Counted from the first letter of the stretch, positions 1 to 12,479 are shown. The stretch is 64,000 nt of DNA from Echinostoma caproni (GCA_900618425.1 UZAN01039794.1:35180-99179); one strand, 5' to 3'. Notes: a model not told the origin generated them from the sequence alone. Made by a program: numbers and translations.

Positions 1-1340
1 TAGGGTGACAAATATGGCTCGGTATGACCGGTGAAAATCGTATTCGGCTAAAGACCAAAATAACTTCCTCGTAGTCGGAAAATGTTGATGTATTCTTATT
101 TATCCCTCTCTCTCTTAATGCCTCACTCCCCTTAGCCCCCCCCTCTGAGGGTCGCGGGAAACACATGACCGTAGCTGATGTCACTGTAATAGGTCATGGC
201 TTGTTGATTTTCATTAATACAACGTGCTTTTTTCACGTGTCTACTATGAGCGATTCACTTTTGCACAAAAACGTTATTCACGCAAATCAACATCAAATTT
301 AATGATTGACGAAGAGATGAATGTAGGGGTGAACGATCAATTACAAACTTCATAAACAAAAATAGAATACGAACGAATTCAAAGAGTGTCATCCCCGGAA
401 AGTTGGTTCAATAGACACCTAATAAGTTATTGCACAAGGTGATCTGCATTCAATCAATGAACGGTACAAGTATTCAGAACTTTAGATGCAATTTTTGTGG
501 GTCTGCATCACACAACTGCCGATGCTTAGGTTAGCAACCTCGATTCAAACTGACCGTCTTGCCTGAGGAACATGAAGTTTTTAAAGCACCAATCACCTTC
601 ATTTGTGCACACGGTCCATAAGATAATCATTTTAGTAATCATTACCTTTAGTTGCACACCCCTCTTTGGAAATGCTCAAATCGTGATTCCCACAACGAAC
701 ATAGTAACTAGCATTGACTCATATCTTGTTAACTGATCGTAACCAGTACAGAATGCCATTCGTTTAGTCACCCAAAGCATTTTCTTAATCTTTTGCTTGA
801 CTTTACATTATAAATATACTCGGGAGTTCACTATAAATAAAAATTGCTTCAGAATTAAACGGAACCATGGCCCTCCCTCGAGAAATTATTGCATCTTGGA
901 TTGTTTGAGGGATTTGTTGGTATACAACGCTGAGGAAACTTAAAGATTAACGGTCGCATCGACTCGCATTTGCGTTCTGTACCATCAAAGTCACAAACAA
1001 ACTTTCTTTCGTTGATATATTCCTTGATTCATGATTAACCGCCTTTAGTTTATTGACAGTTTGTTTCTGTTGAACGGAATGAGATCACTGTCGATGAACA
1101 GACGGCATACGTGAGAAGCAGACTATTTATTTATTGCTTAGTTGTAAATTCCCCACGATTTAAACACAAGTTCAAATGGGAATTTGTACTGTTTATAGTA
1201 AATGAAGCGTGAACTGAAAAGCTAGGAAGCAGTGGACAGCCATTTCGACCCTGGAGGATAGTGTTGAGATGAATGAGGTCCGTGGCCTACAACAGGCTCG
1301 CAAAGAAGGGATGTGCTATGTGGGATAAATGAAAAATGAA
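1..1340. other. Unannotated AT-rich DNA
   Basis: No gene, exon with convincing splice borders or repeat was recognised. The stretch is AT-rich with short ORFs only and may be intergenic or intronic. Confidence 0.4.
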
Positions 1341-1344
1341 AAAT

Positions 1345-1500
1345 TGCCTGATCAGCTGCCCGGTGGTCGAGTGGGTAGCATGCTTTCCTCCTGCTTGCGC
1401 GGTCTCGGGTTCGATTCCCAATTGAGTCGATGGATTTGTACTACTGATGAAGCCAAACCAGGTCAAAATAGCTGTTCAATGCTTCCTGGCTTTTCAGATC
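1345..1500 (+). mobile_element. tRNA-derived SINE with hammerhead-like core
   Basis: The 5' part has an RNA polymerase III internal promoter: an A-box-like TGGTCGAGTGGG at 1364-1375 and a perfect B box GGTTCGATTCC at 1408-1418, in a tRNA-Ser/Leu-like context. About 25 bases downstream lies CTGATGA (1444-1450), then 14 bases that can form a short GCC/GGT stem II, then AAAA where GAAA is expected (1465-1468), and an ATAG/CTGT palindrome that would be stem III. This order (tRNA promoter, then hammerhead) is that of the schistosome SM-alpha SINE-like repeats. The essential G12 position reads A, so this copy is probably inactive. The element ends are not clear. Seen: boxes and core. Known: SM-alpha architecture. 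Inferred: family relationship. Confidence 0.55.
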
Positions 1501-4500
1501 ACGTTTCATTTGTTAAACACACGACGAATTCCCATTTGAAATCCAATCCAATCCTGCATTACTCACATCAAACGCAAACATTATACTCTGTTTCGAGACA
1601 ACACCAATCGTTTTGTGAATATTTCGAAAACGATTGCAACACAGATCTCAGCTTTTTATTCAATACCTCAATTAGAGGTTGGAAAAGATTAGCACGGATA
1701 ATTTTACATTTACTTCCCAACCTTTATGAGATACTCTTGAGAAAATGACTCACACAAACGAATTCATGTCGTCGAACATAAAACATGACAATGAGATACC
1801 TTTCAAACAAATCCCTTTTTGGGGTAATTCGGTTTTATTTGATCAGTTCACAAGCAGCAAAGAAGCTGTGCACAAAATGCACTGGGGGGTGTCTTAGCCA
1901 ACCTTATTATTGATTATGTCTAATAATCTGCCTTTTTCTAACAAACATATCAAAGACAGTCGTAATGCTGCTCCTCTGCCTTATCCCTCTCCAGGTCTCC
2001 ATCAGTCTGGTAACATAACACTAATTCCACGGCATGGAGACCACGTTGCATAACACGCAGTCAATACCTAGAAAGAGAGTATTGCTTGGCATTCATCATC
2101 CTTGGTAGATTTTTAAATGAAACAGACAGATAGAAATTTACGGCCCAATACCGAAATGTATTTAAACTAAGAACAATCTAATGTATATATATCACACTAT
2201 TTTTGACGAATTCCATAAGTTTTATGAGGTAGATAGTTAGCTTCTGAAACAACAACACCATCAATAATAATAATAACAAGAGATGTACTGTTATTGTTTT
2301 AAAACAATCACGACATATATGTACAAGCAGCGGACACATCATCATATAGAAAATATATGGCCACAACGTAATAATAAACATATCAATAATTATGACTTTT
2401 TCATAAAAACAAGTACCATAAATGAGTGATGCATTACAGTCCATTCAGGGCTAATCATTGAGTGACTATGTAAACTTATAAAGGATTAGTGGTTGAGTTA
2501 GACTGTCTAAAGCCTATAAACTCATCAGCGAACGAGCACGAAATGAGAGCCCAGCCCACACACATGCAAATAGTAATCCACACGATCCCGTGGTTTCTCC
2601 AGAAGTTTGAAACATTTCCCGATACCTTATTTTGTAAATGGTACCTAAAACTCTCGTTTTACACAATGTGTCAATATCAGAAGCGAAACACAACGTTTTG
2701 GTTGCTTTTTTTTGCAAAGAACTGATGAGAACATATTGGGATTCTTATTTCCCAACTTATACCTCAATCCGAATGTTAGAGAGTGCCCAAGAGGGCGGAA
2801 AAGGTGTCTACCAGAAGGTCTTAGGTTCGGTCCATTCGAATCAAAAGTGGAATGTTCATAAATGGTGCGGTACCCTTGAGTTTTCCAAAAATATGTTTGA
2901 TTCACCGAGTACGGGAATAAATTACATGTAGGTTTTTTAACAAATGATCTTGTCTATCCAATAGAAGTACATGATTGAAATGTTCATTAAGGAATGATTT
3001 GACCCAGATAAAATACCAACTATTTCCTTGGGAATCTTAGGAATAACTTTGTTGCCCCCAGCGTTGTTACATTCAGCCGTCCAGGTAAATTTAGGTCAGA
3101 ACGTGACATTTTGCTAATTTATTTATTTTGGTTTATTTACAAATGGGACAAAACTGGATTTAGCTGACCAACATTTTAAACTGCGTAGTCAAAAAGGGTA
3201 TTTACTATCATAAAATCATACAGCGGTTTGGAAATATGTTATATTGTTGAGTGTGTTACTAATAAAGCAAAATACTGAGGGTATTTAGTGTCCGAGGAAA
3301 TCTGAGCCGTCAGTTACAGAGTAATCATCTACAGTTTGTTTCTCACCAATACAGGTAAATAAGAGCTGAAAAGTTAAACGGTTGGTAACGTAGAAATCAT
3401 TTTGTGCAACAGAGGTATTTTCTATGAGGTGGCTGGAAACACAAATAGGAATCGAAATTCCTGCCGAAACAGAAATGGAGCGTAACAAACATTTTCCTGT
3501 TTGTTTCATCCCTTAACTTAAGTACATGATTGAACACAGTTTTAAGGAGAAGAGAGAAGCGATTAATCAAACGGCTATCACGGGCAGAAGGAACTTTTGA
3601 TGGCGGTGGTACTAGGAGAGGGGGGTGGGGGTTCGAACACTGTCTCTCTGGTCCATAAACTGACGACCTTCATCATTTAATCACCGTGATCAATTTGTGT
3701 AAACTGAGGTGATCAGTAATTTGACTATTTCCCACAATGAAATATCTCTGTGTCATAATGACATGCGAATTGAGACAATAAGAGGGTGTATACTGGCAAA
3801 GGCATTGCGGTCAGTGAGTCAAGTCAACTCAAGGAGGCTTTACTCATGCAGTTTGCGCCAACATGTTGGGGTTGAATCTCAACAGAGCCCTACTTCGATC
3901 GCATTTGGGGACGATCACCATAGGAACAAGTTTTTCAGCTCTTTGATTCGTCTATTTTGAGAGTTTGCATTCATTTAAACCTACTATCTGAGAAAATTAT
4001 GATTTTCAAGAGAAACCTTTATTTACATGCTCAGAATAATTGAGGTTTTTATGTCCGGTTTTGATTCTTTGTACAAAGCGATTCCTTCTGCTAAATTTGT
4101 TCCGCATTTTCACTTTTTTCGTGTTAGAAACAAATATTGTTTCCCTAGGCTTTCGGTGATATAAACTATGCATTCAATTTTCGGTTGCCAGCCAGGAAGT
4201 TACAATAATATCTCGTGCGGTCGTTTATTTTCTGGAGACTGCCGGTGGGGGTAGAGGAGGACAACATAATAACTCGCAGCACGATTGGAGTGATGAGACA
4301 GGGAGAGCGAAAAGTATCATTGCTTTTCACAAATTTCATGCTGTCTTGCGAACCGTGTCGTTCACATGAGAAACTATCAGATCGCATCTAAATCAGAATG
4401 CATCTGTGAATCGGTGACGAAAATAAGAAAACTAATTACTGCAATCAACTTTTCGGAAGGAATTAGTATCTACTGTACTGATTGTCAGATAACGCTTGCT

Positions 4501-5470
4501 CTCTCGCTGTCGATTTCACGTGCTCGCTGTGCTGGCGTTGTCGAGATGACCGGTCTAATCACTGTGACACAACACAACACACACAACATGTGCACATGAC
4601 CTTAGAGTCGGCATGAGATGAATGTTGACCGTGTGTGACCGACAGAGTTTCGCCATCTTTTGTTTCCCGCCCTACCTACCCCTTACTCGGCGTTATCTCC
4701 GTTTTCGCCTGACCTACTTCAGATACAGAGCAAGCGGGGTTTGGTAAGTTATCTGTGTATACTCACGGAACCGAACAAACGCAAATGTGATTTCTCTCTT
4801 CGCTTGCTCTTCCTTCCACGATTTTGTCACATATACTTAAGCAAAGGGTGGGCGTGCTGTCTTTACTTTGCATCACATTTCCTGAGTTGTACGTCCGCCT
4901 GCACTACGCACATACGTGCGCAGGCGCGTACACACACACACGCACATGCATAAATGGACAGAACACAGAAACTCAAGGCTAGTCTACGATATCCTGATTT
5001 GGGTCATTGTTGATCATCTGGATTAATATTTCATCAACATGGAACGATGTCCTTTTTCTTCAAGAACGCTGACGATGCCTGTTTAGGGGCATTGAAAAGA
5101 AGCCATGGCTAATCGAGGTGACATGACCACAGACGCTTTTCAGTGTTTGCGCACCTAACAGGGGGGAGGGGAGAGCATTTAATGCACCAATAGGACACAG
5201 GATTGATTGACTTATCCCACCTCTATTGAAAGGGAATAAAATATATCCTGTTGGACTTGTCGTCAGTAGTTCGGAAAACATCCCATTCCTCAATAGACGC
5301 TCACTACAAAACGGATATAAGTAATCTCCTGACTGAGAATAAAAAGAAAACACTGGAAGAAAACGAAGAGCTATTTCGATTGTTCTAATTTTTGTATGAA
5401 CTGCACTTGAATCGAGATTCACAAACAAGCGTTCCCAATAATTCCTGATTTTCTTATCGCTGGAAACTAA
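1501..5470. other. No recognisable gene
   Basis: Short unsupported ORFs only. Partial B-box-like strings occur near 3632 and 3868 without a matching A box. The part at 4500-4950 is richer in GC and ends in a CA repeat. It might be a promoter or first exon, but nothing supports a specific call. Confidence 0.3.
4925..4949. repeat. (CA)n-rich microsatellite
   Basis: A short alternating CA/CG tract that follows a locally GC-richer 400-bp stretch. Confidence 0.7.
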
Positions 5471-5479
5471 GCTTATTTG

Positions 5480-5710
5480 AATGGCTCAAGAGTAAGTCGG
5501 GACGTTGTAACACAAATGTGAAGGTTACCAAATTATCCACCTCCCTCCAGAGGACGTGTGTTCAATTCTCGCCGACACCCCCTGACTTTCCAAACTGACT
5601 GTGCATTGCACGGCAGCCCTGTACTTGGTCACCCCCTCCTTCCCTCCCTTCCTCTCGAAAATGGTATCGTTCTATGTGCAATAAAAGGAAGTAAGATGAA
5701 AGAAAACAAA
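5480..5710 (+). mobile_element. SINE-like tRNA-derived repeat, degraded
   Basis: An A-box-like TGGCTCAAGAG at 5482-5492 and a B-box-like TGTTCAATTCT near 5559 are followed by a C-rich body and an A-rich 3' end beginning with AATAAAAGG. The spacing between boxes is longer than in a normal tRNA, so this is a SINE remnant or a chance resemblance rather than a tRNA gene. Confidence 0.35.
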
Positions 5711-5764
5711 AAAGATGTTCACCTTCTCACTATTTTCCAACTTTAACGATCCTGCAGTTTTCCG

Positions 5765-6438
5765 TTAGGTACAGTTGAGGTCAAGAGAAAAACGAATTTG
5801 ATTCACACCGGAATGTAACCTAGATTTACATTGGAAAAATGGAGAACTCAGTAAAGAATAAATAATTGATGAGTTCCGGGAGCTGAACAATATAGGATAC
5901 AAATCTGATAAGCGTGAAATCAGGCTCACCTGATTCATGTTCCCTCTGTTCAATGAAATGAGGGTATGATTTACTTTTTTTATTGTTTCTGCGTCAGACT
6001 GAGCAGATAAGATGACTTTTTCAACTACAAGCACAGCCGTTGGACTGAATTTTAAGTCTCCCCGTCGATCGAGAGAAACGCTCTGTTTACTCGGGATGTC
6101 TGCGCTCACATAGAACGCGATCAGTAATCACACTTCCGTGCTCAGCACACATGTTTTTTGATGAACCTCTCAATCAGCTGTGTTAAAAAGAGTGCATTGA
6201 TTAAGTCCACCCCGGTCATTTCAGCTACAAAGGGTACATCCAATGTGGTGAGGAGAATATAGTTACGGGGCGGCAAACTAGACCAGATAAAACGTTCCCT
6301 TAAGTTGTGCAGATCACCAAGGAATCGCCCGGGAAAATGGATCGATAGGTTAGTTAATAAAACATGCATTTTTAGAGTGGGCAAATTCATTATGTCCAGT
6401 AAACAAAATTTCATGGAACTGCGTATTTTTCTTTGCAA
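5765..6438 (-). other. Two adjacent minus-strand open segments, unknown
   Basis: Open frames of 98 codons (6438 to 6142) and 114 codons (6109 to 5765) lie in tandem on the minus strand. The first contains a leucine-rich stretch with IWSSLPPRNYILLTTLDVPF. Neither has a family motif that I recognise, splice-like borders or a start context. They could be a decayed retroelement ORF or chance ORFs. Confidence 0.15.
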
Positions 6439-7124
6439 TAGGCACCATAAACTTTAGGGTAAAAACAAAATCATTCGGTCTTTTTAGTGACTAAGAGTTG
6501 TCAGGCCGTGATTAGCAATAGTCATAAATGGCACATTAATAAATAAATTACCCCTAATCTCACCCTGCAACTGCCGATGCTCCATAGTAACTTCAAATAA
6601 ATCGTTTATCTTTTTGTCCCAGCCGCACCAATTCCAAACTACGAATACATTCGACTTATGCCTTAAGAGACAAGCGCTCGTTTGTCCGTTTAACGTTTTC
6701 TGGTCCGTACCAGAATAATCGATTAAAATGTTTTCACATTAGAATGTGAAGTTTATCTATTCAATAATAATAAAACTACTAAGGAATGATTGCCACCGAA
6801 ATTTATTTCCTGCAAATGACAAACATTCCAGTTAACTTTCCTTCCTTCATCACAAGCAAGTTCCACTTTTGGGGTAAAACAGTTCTCTTTAAGCAATCAT
6901 ATAGGTCGGCGGCTGCTGTGCAGCAATAATGCATATTCCATAGGTACCCAATTTATGAAAATCAAAGCTGTTTTTACCCTAATTGTTTTACACACCGTGT
7001 ATTTTTAACTCGATCTGGTAATAAAGTAAAACGCTGACTTACGAAATTGTGACAAATATCTCCACCTACCCCAGCTAGAGTTTAAATGAGATACGTTTTA
7101 ACTATGGCGGAATCAGTGTAACTG

Positions 7125-7190
7125 ATGTGGTCCAGTTAGCTCAGCTGCTAGATCATCGGTTTGAATGAAACTAGGGCTGATAAATTAGTG
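7125..7190 (+). repeat. tRNA-like A-box remnant
   Basis: The segment contains TAGCTCAGCTGCTAGA, very close to a canonical tRNA A box and D-arm. No B box follows at the expected distance. Probably a decayed SINE head. Confidence 0.25.
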
Positions 7191-7329
7191 GTACGCAGTC
7201 AAACGTCACCAAAGTTTTACTCCCCCGTAAAAGGCAAATCCACGGAATCCATTGTTGCAGACAATGTGATGGTTCATTGGGAAGAATACATTATTTTCCC
7301 CGGTAAAACTTGGGTTTCTTCGTAGTCGA

Positions 7330-8400
7330 TTGTGTACCATTATTCTACTTCTAGCACGAGAAGAGTGGATAATGAAGTTGATCACGGTGATGCAGTGGAC
7401 TTAGTACACCTTGAGCCTTCCAAAGTATTTGATCGAGTGAACCATAAAATACTGCTGGGGAAACTAGACAACTGTGGAATTTGGGGACGTGTACTGGGTT
7501 GGGTAGAAGAGTTTCTTCCACAACGTACTATGGCAGTTCGGGTTTCTGGGTTACCATCTGATCTTATCGGCGTAGCTGGAGGAACTCCACAAGGATCCGT
7601 GCTTGGCCTTTAGATTTTTAGTTTTCATAAACGATTCAAAGGTCACAACCGCAGACGATGCAAAAATATGGAAGACAGTGACAAAACCTGATGACTTACT
7701 GGCATTTCAGAGACCACTTGGTGCTGCTTTTCAGTGGCCGATCTGGAATAACATCGAATTCAATGCATCAACATGTACGGATTTCTCAATGCGTCTGTAC
7801 ACTTTTGTGGATACCAACAAATTCCATATGCCTCGAGTGACATGGATCTTGGTATTTTTATTCAAGATGCCCTAAGTGGTTCTTTAAATTGCTACAGGAC
7901 GCCGTCCACCACCGCAAGATACGTTGGTTTGTTAAAGCGAGTATTTGGCAAATTTGAACCTATGCTGTTCCCACGTTTATTATCAGTCTTCATTTGACCG
8001 TACATACAGTATACTGTTCAAATGTAGGATCGATAGCTGTAACGCGATCGTAAGCCTTTGTAACCTCCATAAAAATGGTCACCAAGATGGTCAAGGAACT
8101 GCATTCCAAGACTAATGCGGAAACGCCAGAATAATTGTGGTTGTACTTCAGATAGTATAGCCGAATTGGAAGAGACTTCATTTTAGCCCATCAATTAGTG
8201 TAGTACCCGGATTATCCATGTCATTCACTGTGCACTTTGCCGTCTAACACTCATCTCAGGGATCCCCATCCAAATTAGTGCTCCAAAACTGTCGACTGCA
8301 ATGTCAGTATCTTTCCTTGATCCTCAGAGTGGGCAGTATTTGGAATTCTCTATCACCTAACGTTGTTTCTGCTCTCACAAAATAACAAAGTCACCGTAGA
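7330..8400 (+). mobile_element. CR1-like LINE reverse transcriptase, 5'-truncated and broken
   Basis: The first frame (to 7611) shows the reverse transcriptase blocks A and B: VFDRVNHKILL, then GWVEEFLPQRT and GGTPQGSVLGL. A stop and a frameshift follow. The next frame reads FINDSK and TADDAKIWK, where TADD stands at the usual Y/F-A-D-D catalytic site, so both aspartates are kept. It then reads DLLAFQRPLG...FQWPIWNNIEFNAS. A third frame carries the thumb-region LLKRVFGKFEPMLFPRLLSVFI. Further decayed C-terminal homology runs to about 8400. At least three frame changes and several stops make it a dead copy. The 5' end (endonuclease) is absent and no 3' tail is visible. Confidence 0.85.
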
Positions 8401-8449
8401 GAACGTAACTATAATTGATTTATTGAAAGTACTCATAAAATTCGTATAT

Positions 8450-9490
8450 CTTGTTCATCTCGTTCAAGTTTTATTTGCTTTTCTTCATTTTTGAGCACTG
8501 GAGGCAGTCACTTAAGCATGGAGTCCACCAAGTTGGCTGCCAAACAGAATTTGCCAGTTTCCCCCAAAACATAACACACTCTAACCACTGACGACCAATA
8601 TCGAGGCAGCTGACTTACCCCTGTGTCTGATACAAAGAAAAGTTTTCAATTAAATTAAAATCCCAGGTGCTGTGCGGTAAGTGAACGAGTTTGACATTGA
8701 CCTTAAACCCTCCAGAGACTGAATAGATGTGAAAAATAATATGTAATAAGGTCTAATTCTTTCTTACTACCAAACCCAAGAGAGAAGATAAACTAACCAT
8801 CATCTGTGAAAAATATGACTTCCGCGAATGCATTTGAAGAGTAGCAGCTACCGAAAACCTCCCTTATCAGTGCAAAATATTTTCCGATATCCAGATTGCT
8901 GTGTGCAGGAGATCAATAACAAGGCAATCGATATTTAGTTCACTTTCATCTCGTCAGGCGGGATGAATATTGACCTCTTTTGACGGGTAAAACGAAGTTC
9001 ATTAGAAAAATAGGTCAGTAGATCAGCTCTCATCGTACGCTGAATTACTCGTTGGCCATCAGTGAGATAAACACATTGCTAAATGGACGGGCGACGCGAT
9101 TTGAATTTGTTGGTAAAATCGATACATGCTCTGCTCTGTTGGGTGTTCCATAACAGCTTCATATCACGTGATCTCAGCTGCTTTTTAAATTGAGCCATCA
9201 TTTTTCAAAAGGAAGCGTGAGGAAAAAACGGTTAATCAGCCCGGACCATCCTCCAGATTGATTTTATGCCACTCTTCTTTGCCGCTATCAAATACAACCC
9301 TCGTCTTGCTTTGATATGATTTGTTTCCTTCTTCTCGGTTTGTCTCGATGGAGGAGTTTCGTTGAATATGTTATAAATTGGACTTGTTATCACATCAAAG
9401 CACTTCCACAAGACATTAGCTGAATAATCGGATTTATGTGCCCCTCGAACAAGTTGCCTCTGGGCTTCAATTATATGCGAAAACCGCTCG
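8450..9490. other. No recognisable gene
   Basis: AT-rich sequence after the LINE fragment. No repeat structure or coding signal was found. Confidence 0.35.
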
Positions 9491-9496
9491 AATGTT

Positions 9497-9652
9497 TCAT
9501 CCGGTTTTGGTATGGTGTGTGAGATGCTTGGCTTGTGTGTGCGGCAGGATGTCCCCGTGAACGAATACACCAGACAACCGCAAGTGGGCCGAGTCTAGGT
9601 GTGGGCTGGAGCCGTCGACAAACAGGAGGTTCTCCGTGGAGAGGGCGACAAT
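9497..9652 (-). CDS. Candidate internal exon, unknown protein
   Basis: On the minus strand a pyrimidine-rich tract ending TTTCAG immediately precedes an open segment starting IVALSTENLLFVDGSSPHLD. Its codons mostly end in C or G (GTC GCC CTC TCC ACG GAG AAC CTC CTG), unlike the AT-rich surroundings, which favours a real exon. It stays open for about 51 codons and then meets TGA. No clear GT donor was found before the stop, so either this is a final exon, the frame has shifted, or the resemblance is accidental. No function can be assigned. Confidence 0.3.
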   Translation of the reverse strand: MVALSTENLLFVDGSSPHLDSAHLRLSGVFVHGDILPHTQAKHLTHHTKTG

Positions 9653-9719
9653 CTGAAAGAGAGGAAAATGCAGACAACATGAACCAAACGGTCCGGTGAG
9701 ACATGAACACGACTCACAC

Positions 9720-11480
9720 TCAAGCGGAATGGCAAATTGCCAAGGTCGTTACAGGTGACACTGCAAGACGCCTATTCAATGAGCCGCACACCTCAAGGTC
9801 AATTTTCGAAGATCAACTTGTATGTTTCTTGGACTATGTTTTTAGTTCTTTTAATATTGAAGATAACGCGTGAGTATTTTGCAGTCAAATAATTTATCAA
9901 TTTATTCAGGTTAGCATATTTTCAATAATTTGTTTAATTACTGTGCACTGAATGAAAAGAGATTAGAAATTTAGAATACGTTTGCTCAACTTGATAAAAA
10001 CTGTCATGGAAGAGGAATCATTTATTAAAAAGAATGCATTCCCATACCGCTTTGCCTAAAATATTTTCCACATCTGAGCTGTAACTTTCGAACTACTACA
10101 AATTGTATCACAACGCTCAAGGTCAAGAAAATTCAAACGGCGATAGAAGAGAACTAAGAACATAGAAGTGGGAGATAAAATCAGTAATAAATATACTTTA
10201 CCCATAGCAATCAATATACAAGTAGGATATTGGAGACTGAGATCTATTTCCGAAATGAGAGCGATGTTGCATGAGGTTGATCAACAATGCATGTTCCATT
10301 TTATCGCGATTATCAGAGCTCCCCCCATCCGTCAACATCCAGTTGAAGAACTAGTCGTAAGCTGGTGCTATACGCCTCCAAGAATAGTAGTAGCTCTATT
10401 CAGAAATCAAAGAAGAATTTGGAAAATAGGTTTTCTGTTGCTTTATTTGGACAGATCAGTCGGAAAAAAGTGAACGGTGTTGGTATCATCTTTGTCACTT
10501 GTGATCATTGGTTTTACTCAGTCCCTTGCTTCTTTATTCACATCACACTATAGAAATTAGGTTATCCCGTGATGGAATGTAAAGTTATTCACCTTTAGTG
10601 AAACATTTATCCGGTACCGTACCAAATAGACATAATAACCGTAACGGTGTACTTTTGGAAGTATACTCATCCATTCATGGATATATTTGAAATTTGACAA
10701 TATTCATGGTGTTAGATCCAAACGACGTCCGTAGTGTATCGAAAAGTCGATGCACCATGTGATAGGTTTTCTAAAAGTTGTAATTGTGAAAACACAGCGA
10801 TCTCGGAACAGGGGAAAACAAGCCGACGTTCCGGTTACCGTGGGTAACTTTTATCAAGGCGATTTTACAATCGAATGAGTCAGGAAGAGTTTGCCAACTG
10901 TGTGTATGTGTGTGCGTGCGTTTGTCTGTAGGCCTGTGTCCATGTCTATGTGTACCTCACCGTTCCGAATCGGGCGTTGGAAAATCCGTTTATGTAATGT
11001 TTGTCTCTTGGATCGGGGTTATCTGAGGTCAAGTCAGCGTTATGACGAGTGCCTTTAACGAGTGACGTTAACACTGTCCAGATGCTCGAAACCCCTGCCC
11101 CGTCTTGTCGGTTTATACAACCAGGATGGGCACTAATTGGCAAAGCCTCGACATATAGGCGCTCGGTGTTTGTTCGAAAACCTCTTCGGAGGATTTTCGT
11201 AGTTGATATGGTGTCCGTCAGTAATGGCAAGAAGTGCAATTGCCGAATCTCTTTCGAGTTTGTTGAACTGCGGGGCAAAAGTTGGTCCCGATTTTTTTTA
11301 TTTGATGTTGGGTGATTCTCACCCTAAGCTGTCTGCTGAAAATTCACCCTTTGGGTGCAGAAAGCTTTTCTTGACTTCACTTACTACATTCTACTGGGCG
11401 ATCCCTGAAACTGATCTTGGTAATGCAATTGCTTTGGTTCTGCAGCTGAATTGGATCTTTGGCTTTGAACAGCTTCTGTT
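9720..11480. other. No recognisable gene; one GT microsatellite
   Basis: Minus-strand 10946-11278 has an open frame (110 codons) next to the Penelope terminal segment, but it has no recognisable domain and may be flanking or untranslated element sequence. A (GT)n tract lies at 10899-10919. Confidence 0.3.
10899..10919. repeat. (GT)n microsatellite
   Basis: Alternating GT with AT and GC interruptions. Confidence 0.75.
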
Positions 11481-11489
11481 GAAGTGGGT

Positions 11490-11700
11490 GATATATCTGG
11501 AAGAGAACCCGGATGACAAAATATTGAAAGTTGGTTCTCGTATCTCGGGTGAACTGAATTCCATTTCGTCTGTTCACCGAGCTTGGCAACTTGATGCAAA
11601 CGTTTACTCAACAGCCGAGGTGACATCATCGGTGTTTGTAAATTTTGCAAACAAATTGTCAAGTCTGGCGAACAGGCGAAAAAGAAAACTCGGGTGTTGT
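11490..11700 (-). mobile_element. Penelope-like terminal segment, family A, decayed hammerhead
   Basis: This segment matches the arms of the inverted repeat at 55 kb (shared blocks: TTGGTTCTCGTA, GAGCTTGGCAA, GCAAACGTTT). On the minus strand it contains CCGATGA (11632 to 11626, ancestral CTGATGA), a stem II region beginning TGTCAC, then GTAAACG at 11607-11601 where GAAACG is expected. The plus strand also shows an internal inverted repeat: GAGCTTGGCAACTTG near 11579 against GCAAACAAATTGTCAAG near 11647. Hammerhead cores are known in terminal repeats of Penelope-like elements; here the core is mutated. Confidence 0.6.
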
Positions 11701-12420
11701 AATTACCGAGGTTATTTCTGATTGCCTCAGATGTCCCCAATATGTAGGGAATACCAATGGATGCCAGTCAGTCTGCTGGACCCTTACTTTCCGTGGTTGT
11801 TTTAGGTTTGGTAAGCTCGTGTCGTACACACCGTTGTGGGTAGTTGTTGTCCTGGAGTACCCGGGTTCAGCGTCGCATTTGATCTTTGCGTGTTACCTCT
11901 TCGTTATAGAGGTTTTCGACTCTGCTTGCTAGTGACGAGATAAGTACACGTTTCATGCACTGTGGATGTGCAGAATCAAAGTCCAAATATCTGTCTGAGT
12001 GGGTCGGTTTTCTATGAATGCTTGTTTGAAATGGATGATTGATTTTTACGAGACAATCTATTAAGTTAATGAATCTTTTTGAATTCTCAGTTTCCATCGT
12101 GAATGTTATCGAGTTACACTGATTGTTCAGATAATGAAGAAAATCTGTCGTTTGATCTGATTTGATGACTGCGAAAGAACCATCAACATATCTGATGTAT
12201 AGACGCGGAGGTTCCTAAGTGCAGTGAGCGCTTTTTATTCTTTAGAGTGCATAAAAAATTGGCAACAATTGGTGATACAGAAGAAACCATCGCAACACCA
12301 TCAGTCCGTTTGTACAATGTGTATTTGAACGTAAAATATGTGCATAGCTTTACACCAATAATGATTTCATGTGAGGTTAATAAACAACGTTCTATTAACG
12401 ATGCGTCAGAGACCAATATG
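11700..12420 (-). mobile_element. Penelope-like element, reverse transcriptase fragment
   Basis: Reading the minus strand from 12416, the frame shows TDGVAMVSSVSPIVANFLC, the Penelope counterpart of the TDGVAMGSP-type block. After a frameshift it continues RLYIRYVDGSFAV, where the catalytic YVDD reads YVDG (12193 to 12179). Then come SIHRKPTHSDRYLDF and SAHPQCMKRVL, diagnostic of the Penelope-like RT palm and thumb. A decayed linker (IPYIWGTSEAIRNNLG) reaches about 11700 and then stops abruptly at the terminal segment, with no GIY-YIG domain between. The copy is 5'-truncated near 12480, catalytically dead, and lacks the endonuclease. The family call is secure; the exact clade is unknown. Confidence 0.85.
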
Positions 12421-12479
12421 GAGCGTAAGACATCTAAACTGTTTCTACTGGAAACATTCGCGTTGTTTTCTGTCGTCGC

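Noticed and set aside
1345..1430. Functional tRNA gene
   Set aside because: Boxes are present, but no acceptor stem or anticodon arm closes around them; a SINE head fits better.
1329..1748. 139-codon plus-strand ORF
   Set aside because: It overlaps the SINE promoter and hammerhead core; no protein family seen.
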